Source of the DNA: JAVBLD01 sp031553705
GTDB taxonomy: Bacteria; Bacteroidota; Bacteroidia; Bacteroidales; Marinifilaceae
Assembly: GCA_031553705.1 (NCBI GenBank)
Contig: JAVBLD010000011.1
Span: forward strand, 1 to 26,940
DNA: 26,940 nt
Direction of reading: 5' to 3'
A program made the translations under genes and the position numbers. Each line of letters begins with the position of its first letter. The first letter of the stretch is position 1. Under the pieces are notes generated by a model. The model had not been told where the DNA came from and did no database searches. It worked only from the letters and a program-made list of their open reading frames with translations. Positions 1 to 7,447 of the stretch are shown here, piece after piece.

Positions 1-36
1 CAGATAACAGAGTTATTTGAAAGCATGAAAAACTAA
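1..36 (+). CDS. C-terminal end of an upstream gene (partial)
   Basis: Frame 1 reads eleven codons (QITELFESMKN) and then TAA at 34-36. The start lies outside the window, so neither family nor function can be assigned. The composition is compatible with a protein C-terminus, but eleven codons are weak proof. The stop codon is inside the left arm of a small hairpin (34-53). It could also be a chance open frame. Confidence 0.35.
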   Translation, partial: QITELFESMKN

Positions 37-131
37 GTGTATCTAAGCACTTAATTCTTACCTATCTACTGCCCGTTTTCATGCGAGAATCTTTTATTGA
101 GTTCGTAGTCAAACAATTACCTCTCGACTAC
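28..131 (-). ncRNA. Candidate small RNA on the minus strand
   Basis: A minus-strand -7 box TATATTTG (134-141) is followed about 100 nt later by a hairpin with arms TAAGTG/CACTTA (34-39 and 48-53) and, on the minus strand, GTTTTTC at about 27-33, which resembles an intrinsic terminator. The 5' part of the predicted transcript can form a perfect 6-bp stem GTAGTC/GACTAC (105-110 with 126-131). No ORF of useful length lies in it. I could not match it to a known RNA family from memory and saw no good -33 box. It could equally be a promoter for a short 3' antisense transcript or a chance arrangement. Confidence 0.3.
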
Positions 132-203
132 CACAAATATACGAAAAATTGAGGAAAAGATAATGTGTCGAAACTAAAGCTAGTGGATATTTTTAATCAA
201 TTC

Positions 204-234
204 TTTGTTTTTGTGTTTTATTAACGTATTATTG
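204..234 (+). promoter_or_regulatory. Promoter for the DUF2851 gene
   Basis: TTTG at 204-207 is followed after 19 nt by TATTATTG at 227-234, which matches the Bacteroidota -7 consensus TAnnTTTG at all but one position. The expected transcription start is near 240, giving a leader of roughly 20 nt before the ATG at 259. Confidence 0.55.
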
Positions 235-258
235 TGTAAAATTAAAAATGTATAGATT

Positions 259-1569
259 ATGAGAGAAGAATTTCTGCAGTATATCTGGGCAAATTCTCTT
301 TATCGGAGTGATAAATGTGTGACTTGTTCAGGAAAGGAACTATCTATTATAAATGTCGGTCAATCAAACAAAGACTCCGGCCCCGATTTTTTCAATGCAA
401 GGATTTGCATCGGAGGTATCGAACTAGCCGGTAATGTGGAGGTTCATTTACGCAACAGTGACTGGTACCGCCATGGACATTACCAAAATGAAGCATATAA
501 TAATGTGATACTCTCTGTTGTGAAAGAGGCGGATGTCAGGATATACAATGTTCTGGGAGAGGAGATAGAAACGATAGTGTTGGATTACACTGAGGTGTTG
601 TATGATGAATATATGTTTATGAAGAGCGCTTTTCAACGGCCGGGATGCCGCAGGAATCTGGCAAGTTTGGAGCATGTCTGGTTTTATTGGCTTTTACAGC
701 GAATGGCCATTGAACGTTTGGAGCGTAAATGCGCAGATATTGAGAGAATGTTGGAACAAACTCAAAACGATTGGGAAGAGTGTTTTTACCGGTTGTTGTG
801 TAAATATTGGGGAGGTAATGTGAACGCCGAGCCTTTTTACCAGTTAGCTCTTCATATCCCGTACCGGATACTTTTGAGGTATTCGGATAAACCGCTGGCC
901 CTCGAAGCTTTGTTGTCAGGAACCTCCGGGCTCCTTGAAAAAGCGGATGACGATCAGTATGTTGCTGCTTTAAAAAAGGAGTATCACTATCTTCGGATAA
1001 AACACCAACTGGCGGCGGTCAATCCGTCACAATGGAAGTTTATGCGTGTACGGCCTGACGCCTTCCCTACCGTTCGTTTGGCTCTACTTGCATCTTTTCT
1101 GCAAAAGTTCAGTAATCTGGTATCCAGAATATTGGATGCGGTTTCTTTAAAAGAGGTGTTTGGGTTATTGGAGGTGACGGCTTCGGCTTATTGGGATAAT
1201 CATTATTTATTTGGTAGGGAATCAGCGCCCAAGGCAAAAAGAATGGGCGAAGAGATCAAGAATGTTATCATCATTAATTCTGTTATCCCGTTTATGTTTT
1301 TGTATGGTAAGAAACGGAACGAAGCGAAATATACGGATAAGGTCCTGGAGTGGCTCGAGTTATTGGGGCCGGAGCATAATTATATTACCAAAGAGTGGGA
1401 ATCCGCTGGCTTTGTCCTTCATTCAGCGTTGCAGACACAGGCTGTGATTCAACTTCGTAAAGAGTATTGCGACCGACATTTGTGCCTGAAATGTGCTATT
1501 GGGAGAAAAACGCTTGCCGACTTGAAGTCAAAAGGAAGCATAAACGATAATACACATAATGGTCAATAG
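259..1569 (+). CDS. DUF2851 family protein
   Basis: A 436-residue protein that I recognise as DUF2851, a family of unknown function largely confined to Bacteroidota. The conserved N-terminal block is present: GPDFFNARI (residues 41-49), GNVEVHLRNSDWY (58-70) and an HGHYQNEAYNNVI stretch (72-84), with histidines at 63, 72 and 74. Near the C-terminus are three cysteines (404, 409, 412) in a C-x4-C-x2-C pattern that could bind metal or an iron-sulfur cluster; that is inference. No signal peptide or membrane segment is visible, so it is probably cytoplasmic. The ATG at 259 sits about 20 nt after a predicted transcription start. Its 3' end overlaps the convergent PAP2 gene by 42 nt. The biochemical role is unknown. 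Confidence 0.9.
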   Translation: MREEFLQYIWANSLYRSDKCVTCSGKELSIINVGQSNKDSGPDFFNARICIGGIELAGNVEVHLRNSDWYRHGHYQNEAYNNVILSVVKEADVRIYNVLGEEIETIVLDYTEVLYDEYMFMKSAFQRPGCRRNLASLEHVWFYWLLQRMAIERLERKCADIERMLEQTQNDWEECFYRLLCKYWGGNVNAEPFYQLALHIPYRILLRYSDKPLALEALLSGTSGLLEKADDDQYVAALKKEYHYLRIKHQLAAVNPSQWKFMRVRPDAFPTVRLALLASFLQKFSNLVSRILDAVSLKEVFGLLEVTASAYWDNHYLFGRESAPKAKRMGEEIKNVIIINSVIPFMFLYGKKRNEAKYTDKVLEWLELLGPEHNYITKEWESAGFVLHSALQTQAVIQLRKEYCDRHLCLKCAIGRKTLADLKSKGSINDNTHNGQ

Positions 1570-2229
1570 GCCTACCTGAATAATCCGGGATGTATGCCTG
1601 ATTGAAGAGGGACGTCTGAGCAGTTCCCGTTGTTCCAGATTTTTTAGTTTATCGACAACTACCGGAATTCGAAGGAGGAAGCGGTAGAGATAATAAACAA
1701 TCAATGCTCCGCTCAGGCCTACGATTAGTCCGGCAATCAGATCACCGGGATAGTGTACACCGAGATAGACCCTTGAATAGGAGTTAGTGGTCGCCCATAA
1801 CAACATGAAAAGCGTCAGCCAGCCCCGTTTAAATAACAACATAATAAAGAATGCCAGTGCAAAAGAGTTGGCAGCGTGGCAGGAGGGAAATCCATATCGT
1901 CCGCCTCGCTTGCCGTTTACAATATGGATTATATCTGAAATCGGATTATCAAGATTGGAGGGACGCATTCTTTCCACCATCGGTCGGATAGCGGAAGCGC
2001 ATATCTGATCGGCATATAGGATGGTCAAAGCAATCGCAATAGTTGTAAAAACGGAAATATAGATATTGAAATTTTTGAGCAAAACATATAGAATCGTTGC
2101 ATACATCGGAATCCAGGTCCACTTGCCCGTAAAAACCCACATGAACTTATCCCAGAAAGGGGAATGAAAACCATTTAAAAAGATTAGTATTTGTTGGTCG
2201 AGTTGTTGAAGTGTTTCAAGCATGGCCAA
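1528..2229 (-). CDS. PAP2-family membrane phosphatase
   Basis: A 233-residue integral membrane protein of the type 2 phosphatidic acid phosphatase superfamily, which removes phosphate from lipid substrates such as undecaprenyl diphosphate, phosphatidylglycerol phosphate or lipid A. All three catalytic motifs can be seen: a C1-like RPMVERMRP (82-90), where the usual first Lys is Arg; C2 as PSCH (115-118); and C3 as SRVYLGVHYPGD (152-163). Several hydrophobic segments surround them, at about 36-75, 120-150, 163-185 and 215-232. The substrate cannot be told from sequence. It lies 27 nt downstream of the thioredoxin-like gene, probably in one transcript, and overlaps the DUF2851 gene tail-to-tail by 42 nt. 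The start could be Met1 or Met3. Confidence 0.9.
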   Translation of the reverse strand: MAMLETLQQLDQQILIFLNGFHSPFWDKFMWVFTGKWTWIPMYATILYVLLKNFNIYISVFTTIAIALTILYADQICASAIRPMVERMRPSNLDNPISDIIHIVNGKRGGRYGFPSCHAANSFALAFFIMLLFKRGWLTLFMLLWATTNSYSRVYLGVHYPGDLIAGLIVGLSGALIVYYLYRFLLRIPVVVDKLKNLEQRELLRRPSSIRHTSRIIQVGLLTIMCIIVYASF

Positions 2230-2256
2230 TATAATAGAGATTTGATTCTAAGTATA

Positions 2257-2691
2257 CTACTTTTTAACTCCCAGTTTGTCTGTGATAATTCCTATCAGAT
2301 TTTCCTTGGAGTGCAGTCCGACCACCGTGAATGGAGGTCCTTCTTTTGGAATAAAAATCATGAGCGGAATACTGTTAACTTTAAAAAGGCGGGCCAATGC
2401 GATTTCGCTGTCCACATCCACTTTATAAACCTGCAATTTATCTCCATATTCCTGCTGTATCTCTTCTAAAATAGGGGATAGTTTTTTACAGGGAGCACAC
2501 CATGTAGCGTATAGTTCGATGATAACCGGTTTGTCTCCTTTATATTTCCAATCCTTTTCCTGTTCAAAATTCCAAATCAGCTCTTTAAACTCTTTAGTTG
2601 TGAGATTCTTTACCGATACTTCATCTATCGGGCTATAAGCTGTGGTAATGATAATGATAAATAGCAGGACAATTATATTTTTCATATACAA
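2257..2691 (-). CDS. Secreted thioredoxin-like protein
   Basis: A 144-residue thioredoxin-fold protein. An N-terminal hydrophobic segment (about residues 5-19) looks like a signal peptide or anchor, without a lipobox Cys, so the protein probably acts in the periplasm. The active site is WCAPC (64-68), preceded by a typical YATW strand end, and the cis-proline is in SIPL (P109). Length fits one thioredoxin domain plus an approximately 50-residue N-terminal extension. The WCAPC sequence suggests a disulfide reductase, or a protein-disulfide partner in envelope redox homeostasis; its partner is unknown. It is the first gene of a leftward pair with the PAP2 phosphatase and has a well-formed promoter at 2795-2825, giving a leader of about 100 nt. 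Confidence 0.88.
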   Translation of the reverse strand: MYMKNIIVLLFIIIITTAYSPIDEVSVKNLTTKEFKELIWNFEQEKDWKYKGDKPVIIELYATWCAPCKKLSPILEEIQQEYGDKLQVYKVDVDSEIALARLFKVNSIPLMIFIPKEGPPFTVVGLHSKENLIGIITDKLGVKK

Positions 2692-2794
2692 GTGGTTGAA
2701 ATTTGATGCTAAATTCTTTATAATATCATTTACTTTAGACTTATGTATCTGTATTTCAATTTGTTATTATAAGATTATACCACATTCATTGGAG

Positions 2795-2825
2795 CAAAGT
2801 TACAAAAAATAGGTTCTTAAGCAAA
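2795..2825 (-). promoter_or_regulatory. Promoter for the thioredoxin/PAP2 pair
   Basis: On the minus strand TTTG (2825-2822) is followed after exactly 19 nt by TAACTTTG (2802-2795), a full match to TAnnTTTG. It is one of the cleanest Bacteroidota-type promoters in the window. It overlaps the region driving ispE in the other direction. Confidence 0.65.
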
Positions 2826-2842
2826 TTTTCAATTCCTTTGTC

Positions 2843-2850
2843 TACTTTTG
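2843..2850 (+). promoter_or_regulatory. Promoter -7 box for ispE
   Basis: TACTTTTG is a full match to the TAnnTTTG consensus, 20 nt before the ispE ATG at 2871. No clear TTTG -33 box lies at the right distance. Its position argues against a longer ispE reading from the upstream TTG at 2838, because that codon would precede the transcription start. Confidence 0.55.
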
Positions 2851-2870
2851 TTGAAATAAAATTTTGGAAT

Positions 2871-3692
2871 ATGCTGGTATATCCCAATGCGAAGATTAAT
2901 ATCGGGTTATCGGTGACAGAGAAGAGAGGCGACGGCTTTCATAACCTGGAGACTGTTTTTTATCCGGTTGATTTGATGGATATTTTGGAAATAAACCGGA
3001 CAACGGGTATGCCCGGAGATTGTTTCTTCAAAAATACCGGAATAGAGGTTGATTGTACTGCCGATAAAAACCTGGTGATACGTGCCTATAAACTTTTGGC
3101 AGTGGACTACCGTCTTCCGGCTGTAGCGATACATTTACATAAGATCATTCCGTTTGGTGCGGGTTTGGGAGGAGGTTCTTCGGATGCTGCTTTTATGTTG
3201 AATGCTTTAAATGTGTACTTCGAATTAAATATTCCGGAAGAGGCACTGATTGGTTATGCGGCCCGGCTAGGTAGCGATTGTGCTTTTTTTATAAAAAACC
3301 GGCCGGCATTTGCTTCCGGTAAGGGAGAAGTACTGGAAGATCTGGATTTGTCGTTGGACGGATACAACATTATATTGGTGAAGCCGGCCGAGGGAGTTTC
3401 CACTGCAGAAGCTTATGCAGGGATTATTCCGCATAAGGCATCATTTGATTTAAGGAAATTAGGAACGATATCACCGACAGCGTGGCGGGAATATATTGTA
3501 AATGACTTTGAAAAAACGGTATTTACCAGATATCCGGAAATCAAACGGATAAAAGAGAGATTATATGAATCGGGAGCCCTTTATGCCTCGATGACGGGAA
3601 GCGGATCGGCCGTATACGGCATTTTCGATGCAAAAACGGATAATACATTTGATTTTCCCGGATGTTTTATATGGAAAAATGACGACAAATGA
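2871..3692 (+). CDS. ispE: 4-diphosphocytidyl-2-C-methyl-D-erythritol kinase
   Basis: A GHMP-family kinase of 273 residues. It phosphorylates the 2-hydroxyl of CDP-methylerythritol with ATP, the fourth enzyme step of the MEP isoprenoid pathway, in the cytoplasm. The N-terminus PNAKINIGL (5-13) and the glycine-rich ATP loop PFGAGLGGGSSDAA (94-107) are diagnostic, and the C-terminal GHMP motif SMTGSGSAVYGIF is present. Length is normal for IspE (about 270-290). I chose the ATG at 2871, not the in-frame TTG at 2838, because the homologous N-terminus begins right there and a -7 box lies at 2843-2850. The stop overlaps the start of the next gene (ATGA at 3689-3692), so the two are probably translationally coupled. 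Confidence 0.95.
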   Translation: MLVYPNAKINIGLSVTEKRGDGFHNLETVFYPVDLMDILEINRTTGMPGDCFFKNTGIEVDCTADKNLVIRAYKLLAVDYRLPAVAIHLHKIIPFGAGLGGGSSDAAFMLNALNVYFELNIPEEALIGYAARLGSDCAFFIKNRPAFASGKGEVLEDLDLSLDGYNIILVKPAEGVSTAEAYAGIIPHKASFDLRKLGTISPTAWREYIVNDFEKTVFTRYPEIKRIKERLYESGALYASMTGSGSAVYGIFDAKTDNTFDFPGCFIWKNDDK

Positions 3693-4006
3693 AAGTGAAC
3701 TTAATTATGATATTGATCGGCGCTGTTGCGGGGCTTATAGATATCATGCTAATGATCAGAATGAAACATGATAGATATGCTATATTCTCTGCTTTTCTAT
3801 TTTATTTTATGATGCCTTTTGTGATTTTTAATATGAGGTTATTTAACTTGGAATGGTGGATGAAAGGTCCGGTAATCACTTTCTGTTTATCACTTCCGGT
3901 AGTTATCATGGTAGCAAAAAGTAGTACAAAAAACATTTTCCCGATATTGGTGATGTCTGTCCTGCTCGGAGGACTGATTGGTGTTCTGGGGCATTTTTTG
4001 CTCTAA
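3689..4006 (+). CDS. Small membrane protein of unknown function
   Basis: A 105-residue, very hydrophobic protein with about four predicted membrane segments (roughly residues 3-22, 32-50, 60-75 and 85-103), separated by short charged or aromatic loops (RMKHDR, EWWMKG, KSSTKN). I do not recognise a family. Its ATG overlaps the ispE stop by four bases, so it is probably translated by re-initiation and expressed with ispE. That suggests, but does not show, a link to isoprenoid or envelope lipid metabolism. A hairpin follows 10 nt after the stop. Confidence 0.75.
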   Translation: MKVNLIMILIGAVAGLIDIMLMIRMKHDRYAIFSAFLFYFMMPFVIFNMRLFNLEWWMKGPVITFCLSLPVVIMVAKSSTKNIFPILVMSVLLGGLIGVLGHFLL

Positions 4007-4015
4007 ATATATAAA

Positions 4016-4039
4016 GGCCTTCGAATAACTCCGAAAGCC
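4016..4039 (-). terminator. Intrinsic terminator between convergent genes
   Basis: Arms GGCCTTCG (4016-4023) and CGAAAGCC (4032-4039) pair with one mismatch around an 8-nt loop. Read on the minus strand the hairpin is followed by TTTATATATTT, so it best serves the HdeD-family gene. It may also stop the ispE operon from the other side, where no U-tract follows. Confidence 0.55.
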
Positions 4040-4081
4040 CTCATGTAATAGCACAAGTATTATTTTATATTTCCTTTTATA

Positions 4082-4645
4082 CTATCCTTTATTTGCCGGT
4101 TTGTCTCCTTTTATGGTAAAGGAGAATGCGGTAGCGGATATACCCCCCAAAATAAAGGCAAGTCCGGTCCATATCACAATGTTTAATGCGCCGAATAGTG
4201 GGTGGAATATGATCAGGAAAGAGAATAACAGAGTAAGTATTCCTCCGGTTAGTATCCATCCCCAATTACGGATTCCCAGAGATTGCATTTGTGTTGACCG
4301 GCCGATAAAATCGATACCCATAAACATCAGGATGAAAGCGGAAATATATGGAAGCATGATGGCAGCCCAAGCCAGATCAATCAGTAAGACAATACCGATC
4401 AGTAGATCCATAATTCCCAGTGCAAGTCCCCAGCCCCAATTCCTTTGTTTTTTTCCGGAGTAGGCATTTATTATTTCGCTGATTCCGAACAAAATAAACA
4501 TTATACAGAAGTAGAGAGTCAAACTTACATACGATTCTATAGGATTCCATAAAACCCATATTCCAAAAAGAATGGAAATAATCCCGACAATCAGAATCAA
4601 CCACCAATATTTGTACGTCTCTTTGTAGTTTTTTATTGTTTCCAT
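4082..4645 (-). CDS. HdeD family (DUF308) membrane protein
   Basis: A 187-residue integral membrane protein with six hydrophobic segments arranged as three hairpins, each carrying a small-residue-rich LxxGIxxxxxG pattern as in HdeD/DUF308 proteins. E. coli HdeD is an inner-membrane protein associated with acid resistance at high cell density; the molecular activity of the family is not known. The N-terminus is short, polar and cytoplasmic-looking (about 13 residues), and a charged tail (KGDKPANKG) ends the protein. It is monocistronic: convergent to the ispE operon and divergent from argS, with a terminator about 40 nt beyond its stop. No good promoter match was seen upstream. I leave the gene symbol empty because the family is broad. 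Confidence 0.87.
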   Translation of the reverse strand: METIKNYKETYKYWWLILIVGIISILFGIWVLWNPIESYVSLTLYFCIMFILFGISEIINAYSGKKQRNWGWGLALGIMDLLIGIVLLIDLAWAAIMLPYISAFILMFMGIDFIGRSTQMQSLGIRNWGWILTGGILTLLFSFLIIFHPLFGALNIVIWTGLAFILGGISATAFSFTIKGDKPANKG

Positions 4646-5008
4646 AATTTAATATATTAAGAGTTTATAAATTATATTATTCTGGAGTGAAACGATATTT
4701 TATCCGAGTGAGTTATTTTTCTCCCTTTTGTATATATGGAGATAGATGAAAAATGTTAGGGCCGGATAACTCTTTTTATTAATATTTTCATAAGTTTTTA
4801 ATGGAAGTAGGAATTGCTTTAAATGATCTGAAACGATTTATTGAATTACCGAAGGTTTGTAATGTCCTTATCTTAAAGGAATAATGAGGATAGTAAAAAG
4901 TCAAAGAGGTTGAGATTTTTTTTCAACTAAAAAAAGTATTTTTGTAAACTGATAGCGGATATCATTATTTAAGCAAAAAAAATTAGGTGCGCCGCTGAAA
5001 AAACAGAT
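4646..5008. other. AT-rich intergenic region between hdeD-like gene and argS
   Basis: This stretch of about 360 bases separates two divergent genes. It is strongly AT-rich, and no ORF with coding character was found on either strand. The only site I can support is the argS -7 box at 4937-4944. The first 200 bases beside the HdeD-family gene carry no recognisable TAnnTTTG box on the minus strand. I saw no tRNA, repeat or strong terminator. Confidence 0.7.
4937..4944 (+). promoter_or_regulatory. Promoter -7 box for argS
   Basis: TATTTTTG is a full match to TAnnTTTG. The nearest TTG (4910-4912) is 24 nt upstream, longer than ideal for a -33 box. The predicted leader is about 60 nt. Confidence 0.45.
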
Positions 5009-5014
5009 ATGATT

Positions 5015-6802
5015 ATGAATATAGAGCATGTATTAACATCAAAAGTGATAGCGGCCGTAAAGCAGTTCTACGGAGTGGATATCGAAGCAAAAGATTTACA
5101 ATTACAGGAGACACGTAAAGATTTTATCGGAGATCTGACCGTGGTGGTATTTCCGATTACCCGATACGCTAAGAAATCGCCGGAAGCTGTGGCTGAACAG
5201 TTGGGTGAGTATCTAAAGCGGCATATTGAGGAAGTTCGGGGATATAATGTGGTAAAAGGCTTTTTAAATATAGAGATTTCATCTGCCTATTGGTTAAAGG
5301 TATTAAATGAAATATCGGAAGATCCGAAATATGGTTATTTGAAAGAGAAGAGCGGACGAACGATAATGATAGAATACTCTTCTCCTAATACCAACAAACC
5401 GTTACATTTGGGACATATCCGGAACAACCTGTTAGGATGGTCGGTTTCTGAAATTCAAAAAGCGAACGGCCATAAGGTGATCATGGTAAACCTCGTGAAT
5501 GACCGGGGAATTCATATTTGTAAGAGTATGATTGCATGGCAGAAATTTGCCGACGGAGCGACACCGGAGCGGGTAGGAAAGAAAGGGGATCATTTTGTAG
5601 GTGACTATTATGTACGGTTCGATAAGGAATATAAAGCCGAAATCCAGGAATTGATTGGAAAGGGAATGCCAGAGGAGGAGGCTAAGAAAAATGCACCGAT
5701 TATGTTGGAGGCGCAGGAGATGTTGCGTAAATGGGAGGCCGGCGATACGGATACGGTAGCTTTGTGGCAAAAGATGAACGATTGGGTGTTGAAAGGGTTT
5801 GAAGAGACTTATGAACAGATGGGAATAAGTTTTGATAAGATCTATTTTGAGTCCCAAACCTATAAAAAAGGCCGTGATATTGTGTTGAAAGGGGTTGCCG
5901 ACGGCGTGCTTTACCGGAAGGAGACCGGAAGTATCTGGGCTGACCTGACCGCGGACGGTCTGGATCATAAACTGCTGTTACGGGACGACGGTACGTCGGT
6001 CTATATGACTCAGGATATCGGGACGGCTTATGATCGTTTTCAGGAGTTTCAAATCGATGAAGAGATTTATGTCGTGGGAAATGAACAGAATTACCATTTT
6101 CAGGTGTTGTCGTTGATTTGTAAAAAGCTCGGTTTTGATTGGGCGGATAAGATCAGGCATCTTTCATACGGTATGGTGGAGTTGCCCGAAGGGAAGATGA
6201 AGTCGCGCGAGGGAACTGTTGTGGATGCCGACGATCTAATGCAGGAGATGATTGATACGGCCCGAGAGACCTCAAAGGAGCTCGGAAAGCTTGAAGGGTA
6301 TACCGAAGAGGAAGCAGAAGAGGTATATCGGAAAGTTGGTTTGGGTGCTTTGAAATATTTTATGTTAAAGGTCGATCCGAGGAAAACGATGCTGTTTAAT
6401 CCGGAAGAGTCAATAGATTTTAATGGTAATACCGGTCCTTTTGTTCAATATACCTACGCCCGAATCCGGTCTGTTTTGCGTAAAGCAGTTGACTCAGGCC
6501 TATCCATGTACGAAAGCGATATTCACCTGCCGATATCAGACAAAGAACAGGATCTGATTAAGCTGATCGTAAAGCTTCCTGCTATAGTAAAAGAGGCTGG
6601 TGATCAATACAGTCCTGCATTATTGGCAAACTATGCGTATGACACGGCAAAGGAATTTAATCAATTCTATCATGACTTTTCTATATTGAAAGAAGAGAAT
6701 GACGAGATAAGGAACTTCCGTTTATTACTGACAAAGCAGTGCGGTGAAGCAATTAAAAGCGCAATGGGAATATTGGGAATAGAGTTGCCGGAGAGGATGT
6801 AA
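5015..6802 (+). CDS. argS: Arginyl-tRNA synthetase
   Basis: Class I aminoacyl-tRNA synthetase that charges tRNA-Arg with arginine using ATP, in the cytoplasm. The sequence shows the N-terminal Arg-tRNA recognition domain (about 1-110), the HIGH signature as HLGH within PLHLGHIRNNLLG (about 129-141), the KMSKS counterpart as KMKSREGTVV (about 393-402), and a C-terminal DALR anticodon-binding domain with FVQYTYARIRSVLRK at its start. Length, about 595, is normal. Two in-frame ATGs are available (5009 and 5015); I prefer the second because MNIEHVLTS matches the usual start of Bacteroidota ArgS, but the first adds only two residues. It is preceded by a promoter-like box at 4937. Confidence 0.96.
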   Translation: MNIEHVLTSKVIAAVKQFYGVDIEAKDLQLQETRKDFIGDLTVVVFPITRYAKKSPEAVAEQLGEYLKRHIEEVRGYNVVKGFLNIEISSAYWLKVLNEISEDPKYGYLKEKSGRTIMIEYSSPNTNKPLHLGHIRNNLLGWSVSEIQKANGHKVIMVNLVNDRGIHICKSMIAWQKFADGATPERVGKKGDHFVGDYYVRFDKEYKAEIQELIGKGMPEEEAKKNAPIMLEAQEMLRKWEAGDTDTVALWQKMNDWVLKGFEETYEQMGISFDKIYFESQTYKKGRDIVLKGVADGVLYRKETGSIWADLTADGLDHKLLLRDDGTSVYMTQDIGTAYDRFQEFQIDEEIYVVGNEQNYHFQVLSLICKKLGFDWADKIRHLSYGMVELPEGKMKSREGTVVDADDLMQEMIDTARETSKELGKLEGYTEEEAEEVYRKVGLGALKYFMLKVDPRKTMLFNPEESIDFNGNTGPFVQYTYARIRSVLRKAVDSGLSMYESDIHLPISDKEQDLIKLIVKLPAIVKEAGDQYSPALLANYAYDTAKEFNQFYHDFSILKEENDEIRNFRLLLTKQCGEAIKSAMGILGIELPERM

Positions 6803-6925
6803 AGGATGAAGCGCTCTAAGTTGATTGTTGGTAACGGACAGATATTAATAGAAAAACGTTTTTAAATAGCGGTTCGTATCAATAGATGAAAAGACAGGAT
6901 AATCAGAAACTCAGAATTTGAAATT

Positions 6926-7447
6926 ATGATGCAATCATTTGAGAGAATCGATCCGAAAGCGATTGACGGAAATTTTATAGAACTGATAGGTGACAGATGG
7001 ATGTTGGTAACGGCCGGTGACGAGAAAGCGTTTAATACGATGACAGCCAGCTGGGGAGGGGTAGGTTATTTATGGAATAAACCTGTTGCCTTTGTATTTG
7101 TGCGTCCGCAACGTTATACTTTTGAATTTGTCGAGAAAAAGGAGGAGTTTACACTCTCTTTTCTGAGAAAAGAGTATAAGGAAGCACTGATGCTGTGCGG
7201 CTCGGTTTCAGGGCGTACTGTGGATAAAGTGAAAGAAGCCGGATTAACGCCCAGGTATACGGCTTTAGGCAATGTGACGTTTGAGGAATCTTGCCTGATG
7301 CTGGAGTGCAGGACATTATACGGTCAGTTTTTGCAACCCGGAGCCTTTATCGAAAAGAAAATAACCGGAAAGATTTATCCCGAAAAAGATTTTCATAAGG
7401 TATATATTGCTGAAATTATAAATGCGTGGAGGAGGAAAGAGGAATGA
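6926..7447 (+). CDS. Flavin reductase-like (FMN-binding) protein
   Basis: A 173-residue protein of the flavin reductase-like / DIM6-NTAB family, a split-barrel fold that binds FMN. Features seen are the N-terminal strand with WMLVTAGDEKAFNTMTASWGG (about 25-45), typical of the flavin site, then KPVAFVFVRPQRYTFEFV and a KEEFTLSFL strand. Such proteins can reduce free flavin with NAD(P)H or simply bind FMN; the substrate here is not determinable. The gene lies 123 nt after argS with no clear promoter between. Its stop overlaps the ATG of the next gene by four bases (7444-7447), indicating translational coupling to the PHP phosphatase. Confidence 0.88.
   Translation: MMQSFERIDPKAIDGNFIELIGDRWMLVTAGDEKAFNTMTASWGGVGYLWNKPVAFVFVRPQRYTFEFVEKKEEFTLSFLRKEYKEALMLCGSVSGRTVDKVKEAGLTPRYTALGNVTFEESCLMLECRTLYGQFLQPGAFIEKKITGKIYPEKDFHKVYIAEIINAWRRKEE

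Noticed and set aside
5432..5968. 178-codon minus-strand frame inside argS
   Set aside because: Antisense shadow of a conserved synthetase core; no protein family character.
6806..6865. 19-codon frame directly after argS (MKRSKLIVGNGQILIEKRF)
   Set aside because: Three bases after the argS stop, but too short to judge and with no recognisable similarity; chance is likely.
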